From the NCBI GenBank assembly GCA_039805725.1, contig JBDLTT010000031.1, positions 1 to 9,036 on the forward strand: DNA of 9,036 nucleotides. The letters are read 5' to 3'. A program made the position numbers and the translations under genes. The notes under the pieces are model-generated. The model worked only from the letters and a program-made list of their open reading frames with translations. It searched no databases and was not told the origin of the DNA. This document shows, one piece after another, positions 6,073 through 9,036 of this stretch. The DNA is from Fluviibacter sp039805725. GTDB lineage: Bacteria; Pseudomonadota; Gammaproteobacteria; Burkholderiales; Rhodocyclaceae. The first letter of the stretch is position 1. Every line of letters begins with the position of its first letter.

Positions 6073-6987
6073 TCAGGCTTTTAAATCCAGCGCCCGCTGA
6101 TACAACAGATCCTTGGGTGCCCCCGTCAGCTGCTGCGCGATCTGCGCCACCTGTTTGGTCGGCAACCCGGCTTCCACCAACGTACGTACCACCTTGTCGG
6201 CATCCTCCTCGAGACCAGCCGCAGCCACCGGCTGTTCTGCGGGTGGATAAATGACGAGTACGAATTCGCCCCGGGCATGATTCGGATCGGCATTCAGCCA
6301 GGTCAGGGCCTCGCCCAGTGGTAGTCGCACCGATTGCTCGAAGAGCTTGGTCAGCTCTCGCGCAATGAGGATGTCACGTTCGGCGCCGAACACGTGCGCC
6401 AGCGCCTTCAGTGCGGCGTCGATGCGGTGCGGTGCTTCGTAGAAGATCAGCGCCAGATCGGTACCGGCGCGCGCTTTCCAATCGGCGAGGATACGCAAAC
6501 GTTCCTGGGTTCTGGTCGGCAGAAAACCCGCAAAGATCCAGCCACCACCGGCATGCGTCAGGCCGGCGATGGACAATGCCGCCGCTGCGGCACACGCGCC
6601 GGGCACTGCAACAACCCGGTAACCCTCAGCACGGATGGCGGCGACGATACGACCACCGGGGTCTGAAATCGCTGGCGTACCCGCGTCGCTGACCAGCGCC
6701 ACCGAATTCCCCGCGGCCAGATGCTGCGCGATCTGCTGCGCCGCCCGTTGTTCGTGATGTTCATCCGCCACCAGCATGGCGGCATTGCTGCCCACATGGC
6801 GCAATAGGGTGGCCGTACGGCGCGTATCTTCCGCCGCCACAAACGCGACTTCGCAAAGAATGCGCGCGGCACGTGGACTCAGATCCTCCAGATTGCCGAT
6901 GGGCGTCGCCACCACGTAGAGCACCGAACCCTGCCCGGTTTCTTCGGGGGGGCTTGCGGCGGTCGCTGGCGATTGCGTTAAAGTCAT
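6073..6987 (-). CDS. rsmI: RsmI (YraL), 16S rRNA 2'-O-ribose C1402 methyltransferase
   Basis: RsmI uses SAM to methylate the 2'-OH of C1402 in 16S rRNA; with RsmH it gives m4Cm1402, which tunes decoding fidelity. The 304-residue tetrapyrrole-methylase-fold protein shows LYVVATPIGNLEDL (23-36), AEDTRRTATLLRH (52-64), ALVSDAGTPAISDPG (97-111), FYEAPHRI (182-189), ARELTKLFE (209-217) and GEFVLVI (240-246). About 20 residues precede the first beta strand, slightly long for the family. The ATG at 6987 has no visible Shine-Dalgarno. It faces yraN with only 19 bp between start codons, the same divergent arrangement as E. coli yraL and the yraM/yraN operon. pyrC follows downstream. Confidence 0.97.
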   Translation of the reverse strand: MTLTQSPATAASPPEETGQGSVLYVVATPIGNLEDLSPRAARILCEVAFVAAEDTRRTATLLRHVGSNAAMLVADEHHEQRAAQQIAQHLAAGNSVALVSDAGTPAISDPGGRIVAAIRAEGYRVVAVPGACAAAAALSIAGLTHAGGGWIFAGFLPTRTQERLRILADWKARAGTDLALIFYEAPHRIDAALKALAHVFGAERDILIARELTKLFEQSVRLPLGEALTWLNADPNHARGEFVLVIYPPAEQPVAAAGLEEDADKVVRTLVEAGLPTKQVAQIAQQLTGAPKDLLYQRALDLKA

Positions 6988-7006
6988 AGACGTTCAAACT
7001 GAAGCA

Positions 7007-7390
7007 ATGGAATCGCACGATAACATGCGCACCGACAAACAGCTTGCGGGCGACCAGGCGGAAAGCCTGGCGATTGCGCTCATCAAACGCGCCGGACTAC
7101 ATGTACTCGAGCGCAACTACCGGGTGCGGGGCGGCGAGATCGATGGCATCGCGCTCGATGGCGAGACCCTGGTCTTTATCGAAGTGCGCTTCCGCAAGAA
7201 CCACCGCTTCGGCGGCGCTGCCGCCAGCATCGATCAACGCAAGCAGCAACGGATCATTCATGCCGCACAGATCTATCTGATGAAAAACCCCCGGCATGCG
7301 AACCGATCATGCCGCTTCGACTGCGTGTTACTCGACGCGCTCGACACCAACGCCGCCGAATGGATTAAAGATGCCTTTCAACTTTTTTAG
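7007..7390 (+). CDS. yraN: YraN family (UPF0102) endonuclease-fold protein
   Basis: This is a small conserved protein of unknown function with a PD-(D/E)XK nuclease-like core. Of 127 residues, the conserved block is NYRVRGGEIDGIALDGETLVFIEVRFR (about 37-63), with the acidic GEID and EVR positions expected for a metal-binding nuclease site, here with Arg in place of the catalytic Lys; GEIDGI replaces the usual GEIDLI. The N-terminal helix GDQAESLAIALIKRAGLHVLERNYR also fits. Two starts are possible: ATG at 7007 (19 bp from the rsmI start) or ATG at 7025, which gives a more usual family N-terminus (MRTDKQ); neither has a strong Shine-Dalgarno. In E. coli yraN is followed by diaA and dolP; here a HIRAN gene intervenes and overlaps its end by 20 bp. 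Confidence 0.93.
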   Translation: MESHDNMRTDKQLAGDQAESLAIALIKRAGLHVLERNYRVRGGEIDGIALDGETLVFIEVRFRKNHRFGGAAASIDQRKQQRIIHAAQIYLMKNPRHANRSCRFDCVLLDALDTNAAEWIKDAFQLF

Positions 7391-7850
7391 CCACGCGCGC
7401 CTGGCCGCCACCTTGCTGTGTCTCAGCCTAGCATCATTGAGCCACGCGCAGATGCCCAGCGTCGATACGACAGCGCCTGCAGTCCGCCCATCACAAGCCA
7501 GTCTGCTGATCCAATCATCTCCCCTGGCGGGCAGTCAGTATCACGCTCTACCAGAAGTTGTCTCGCAGATTCGGGTCGGCGATGCACTGACGCTCAAACG
7601 CGAAGCCGACAACCCCTTTGATCGAAACGCGATTCAGGTGCTGTGGCAGGGACACCTGCTGGGCTTTGTGCCCCGCCGCGAAAACAAGGCGGTCGCCCGT
7701 GCCATGGATCGCAACGAGCCCCTGATCGCCCGGGTGGTCGCGCTGCAGCCGAATGAAACCCCCTGGCGCCGCCTACGCTTTGAAATCAGCGTCCCACTGG
7801 ATGCGGCACCGCCAGCGACCGGTAATTCTGACGCCAAATCAACACGCTAA
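7371..7850 (+). CDS. Exported HIRAN-domain protein
   Basis: The 159-residue product starts with a clear Sec signal peptide: short basic n-region to Arg10, hydrophobic LAATLLCLSLASL (11-23), and a signal peptidase I site SHA|Q at 26/27. Residues about 47-127 match the HIRAN pattern: SPLAGSQYHA, VGDALTLKREADNPFDRNAIQVLWQGHLLGFVPRREN and then ARAMDRNEPLIARVVAL. HIRAN domains are best known as DNA 3'-end or damaged-DNA binders fused to SNF2 helicases; stand-alone bacterial forms are poorly understood. I chose ATG 7371 because it opens the signal peptide; an in-frame ATG at 7296 would add 25 residues translated across yraN. The gene overlaps yraN by 20 bp with no good Shine-Dalgarno, which suggests translational coupling. 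Export is a prediction. Confidence 0.88.
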   Translation: MPFNFFSHARLAATLLCLSLASLSHAQMPSVDTTAPAVRPSQASLLIQSSPLAGSQYHALPEVVSQIRVGDALTLKREADNPFDRNAIQVLWQGHLLGFVPRRENKAVARAMDRNEPLIARVVALQPNETPWRRLRFEISVPLDAAPPATGNSDAKSTR

Positions 7851-7869
7851 CGCCTACGAGGGGCGTGTT
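7841..7869 (+). repeat. Inverted repeat AACACGC/GCGTGTT around the HIRAN stop codon
   Basis: AACACGC (7841-7847) and GCGTGTT (7863-7869) can pair as a 7-bp stem around a 15-nt loop that begins with the stop codon TAA. No T-tract follows, so it is not a standard intrinsic terminator. It could slow decay or weakly attenuate between the HIRAN gene and the SIS gene, or be chance. Confidence 0.25.
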
Positions 7870-7940
7870 AAGATCATCGCCATCAGAACCCGGCCTCAAC
7901 ACCAGACGAACTGAGACCGCAACCCTCACGGAGTTTCTGC

Positions 7941-8534
7941 ATGGACTTACAAACGCGCGTTAAACGCCATTTCGAAGACAGCGCCCAAACCAAACTCAAG
8001 GCCGCCGAAACGCTGAGCGCGCCAGTCGCCGCCGCCATTGACACGATGGTGCAATCCTTAATCGCCGGTGGCAAGATTCTGTCGTGCGGCAACGGCGGCT
8101 CGGCCGGCGATGCCCAGCACTTCGCCGCAGAACTGGTGGGTCGCTTCGAACGCGAGCGCCAGGAGCTGGCGGCGATTGCGCTGACCACCGACACCTCGAT
8201 CATCACGGCCATCGCCAACGACTATGCCTACGAGGTGATTTTCTCGAAGCAGGTGCGCGCCCTGGGCCACCCGGGTGATGTATTGCTTGCCATTTCTACT
8301 TCGGGTAACTCCAAGAATGTGATCGAAGCCATCAAGGCCGCCCACGAACACGACATGAAAGTCATTGCGCTTACCGGTAAGGGCGGCGGCCAGATCGGCG
8401 CCATGCTGCGCGATGGCGACATCCATCTGTGCGCACCGGCGGATCGCACCGCGCGCACGCAAGAAACGCATCTGACCATTATTCACGCGCTGTGTGACGG
8501 CATCGACGTTTCGCTGCTCGGAGAGGATGCATGA
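7941..8534 (+). CDS. gmhA: SIS-domain protein: phosphoheptose isomerase (GmhA) / DiaA-like
   Basis: This 197-residue single-SIS-domain protein is either sedoheptulose-7-phosphate isomerase (first step of ADP-heptose synthesis for LPS) or the DnaA-binding replication factor DiaA; the two are close homologues. Visible motifs are SCGNGGSAGDAQHFAAELVGRF (48-69), TAIANDYAYEVIFSKQVRALGHPGDVLLAISTSGNS (89-124) and RTQETHLTIIHALCDGID (172-189). The residues matching the E. coli GmhA catalytic and zinc set (His61, Glu65, Gln172, His180) are all present, as His60, Glu64, Gln174 and His182; E. coli DiaA lacks the Glu. Overall sequence (RALGHPGDVLLAIST) and position between yraN and dolP are those of diaA. 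A good GGAG Shine-Dalgarno (7930-7933) precedes the ATG. It overlaps the next gene by 4 bp. The 90 bp upstream hold no clear promoter. Confidence 0.93.
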   Translation: MDLQTRVKRHFEDSAQTKLKAAETLSAPVAAAIDTMVQSLIAGGKILSCGNGGSAGDAQHFAAELVGRFERERQELAAIALTTDTSIITAIANDYAYEVIFSKQVRALGHPGDVLLAISTSGNSKNVIEAIKAAHEHDMKVIALTGKGGGQIGAMLRDGDIHLCAPADRTARTQETHLTIIHALCDGIDVSLLGEDA

Positions 8535-9036
8535 AGCTTAGGAAAACACTCAGCGCCAAGCGCACCATCGTCAGCGCTATCGCCGCCATCTGCCTAACGA
8601 CGCAACTCACCGCCTGTATCGAAACGGCGATCGTCGGCGCAGTCGCTGCCAGCGCCATCGTGCTATCCGACCGTCGTTCGGTGGCCGTGTACTCGAAGGA
8701 TGCCTGGATTGATGTGCAAGCCGCGACCCCACTCAACGAGATTGGCCCGACAAGCACGACGCATATCATCGCCAACGCGTTCAATAGCCGTGTGCTGCTG
8801 ACCGGCGAAGTCGCGTCGGAAGCAGACAGGCAAAAAGCCACTGATGTGGTCAAAGCCATTTCCGGCGTGAAAGGTGTCGACAACCAGCTGGTCGTTGGCC
8901 CGATCACTTCTCTGGAAGTGCGCAACAACGACAGCTTCATTACCTCCAAGGTCAAGAGCCGCTTAATCGGCGATCACCCGGAACTGGGTAACGCGATGAA
9001 GGTCATCACCGAGAATGGCGTCGTCTTTGTGCTCGG
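8531..9036 (+). CDS. dolP: DolP-type double-BON-domain outer-membrane lipoprotein (3' end cut by window edge)
   Basis: DolP (YraP) is an outer-membrane lipoprotein with two BON domains that binds anionic phospholipid, localises to division sites and supports outer-membrane integrity. The visible 168 codons show a lipoprotein signal peptide with lipobox LTAC, lipidated Cys29, then an Ala-rich linker and DRRSV (47-51, like DPRSV in E. coli). BON1 spans about 55-122, with RVLLTGEVASEADRQKATDV and GVKGVDNQLVV. BON2 begins about 133, with DSFITSKVKSRL and KVITENGVVFVLG, where the window ends. The stretch around 55-75 (AWIDVQAATPLNEIG) differs from the usual first BON helix. The ATG overlaps the upstream SIS gene stop by 4 bp (ATGA) and has GGAGAGG upstream. 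The gene order yraN, SIS, dolP matches E. coli. Confidence 0.93.
   Translation, partial: MKLRKTLSAKRTIVSAIAAICLTTQLTACIETAIVGAVAASAIVLSDRRSVAVYSKDAWIDVQAATPLNEIGPTSTTHIIANAFNSRVLLTGEVASEADRQKATDVVKAISGVKGVDNQLVVGPITSLEVRNNDSFITSKVKSRLIGDHPELGNAMKVITENGVVFVL

Noticed and set aside
7296..7370. HIRAN gene starting at ATG 7296
   Set aside because: The added residues are translated across yraN and would bury the signal peptide in the interior.

Overview
The window is a chromosomal housekeeping region of a Gram-negative proteobacterium, most likely a betaproteobacterium. The evidence is the protein signatures (MurE with EASSIGL, MraZ beginning MSFQGA and running into LDAKGR, a short FtsL with the TM segment right at its start), the moderately high GC with strong G/C third-position use, and gene order. 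Genus or family cannot be assigned from sequence alone. No mobile element, CRISPR array, phage gene, tRNA or rRNA was seen.

Minus strand, positions 6987 to 1 (reading direction right to left): rsmI (16S rRNA methyltransferase), pyrC (dihydroorotase), rnpB (RNase P RNA) with its own -10 box and a strong intrinsic terminator, an AT-rich regulatory gap of about 315 bp, and then the start of the division/cell-wall (dcw) cluster: mraZ, rsmH, ftsL, ftsI and the first 217 codons of murE. The dcw genes are packed with 1 to 4 bp overlaps or a 7 bp gap, so they are almost certainly one transcript. The gap upstream of mraZ holds three 10-bp-spaced GTGGG-type MraZ boxes placed on a plausible promoter, a perfect inverted repeat with T/A tails whose loop contains the promoter's -35 box, a perfect DnaA box and a second 7-bp inverted repeat.

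Plus strand, 7007 to the right edge: yraN (UPF0102 nuclease-fold protein), a small HIRAN-domain protein with a signal peptide, a GmhA/DiaA-like SIS-domain protein, and the 5' part of a dolP-type double-BON lipoprotein. This is the E. coli rsmI <-> (lpoA) yraN-diaA-dolP arrangement, with lpoA absent from next to yraN and a HIRAN gene inserted. The two transcription units diverge from only 19 bp between start codons.

No wholly new system is evident. The points most worth a second look are: a dnaX-like A AAA AAG heptamer at the end of ftsI whose -1 frame reads straight into murE; a 67-nt two-hairpin expansion inside rnpB; the mraZ promoter built around a terminator-like hairpin; a secreted HIRAN protein; and a DiaA-position SIS protein that keeps the GmhA catalytic residues.
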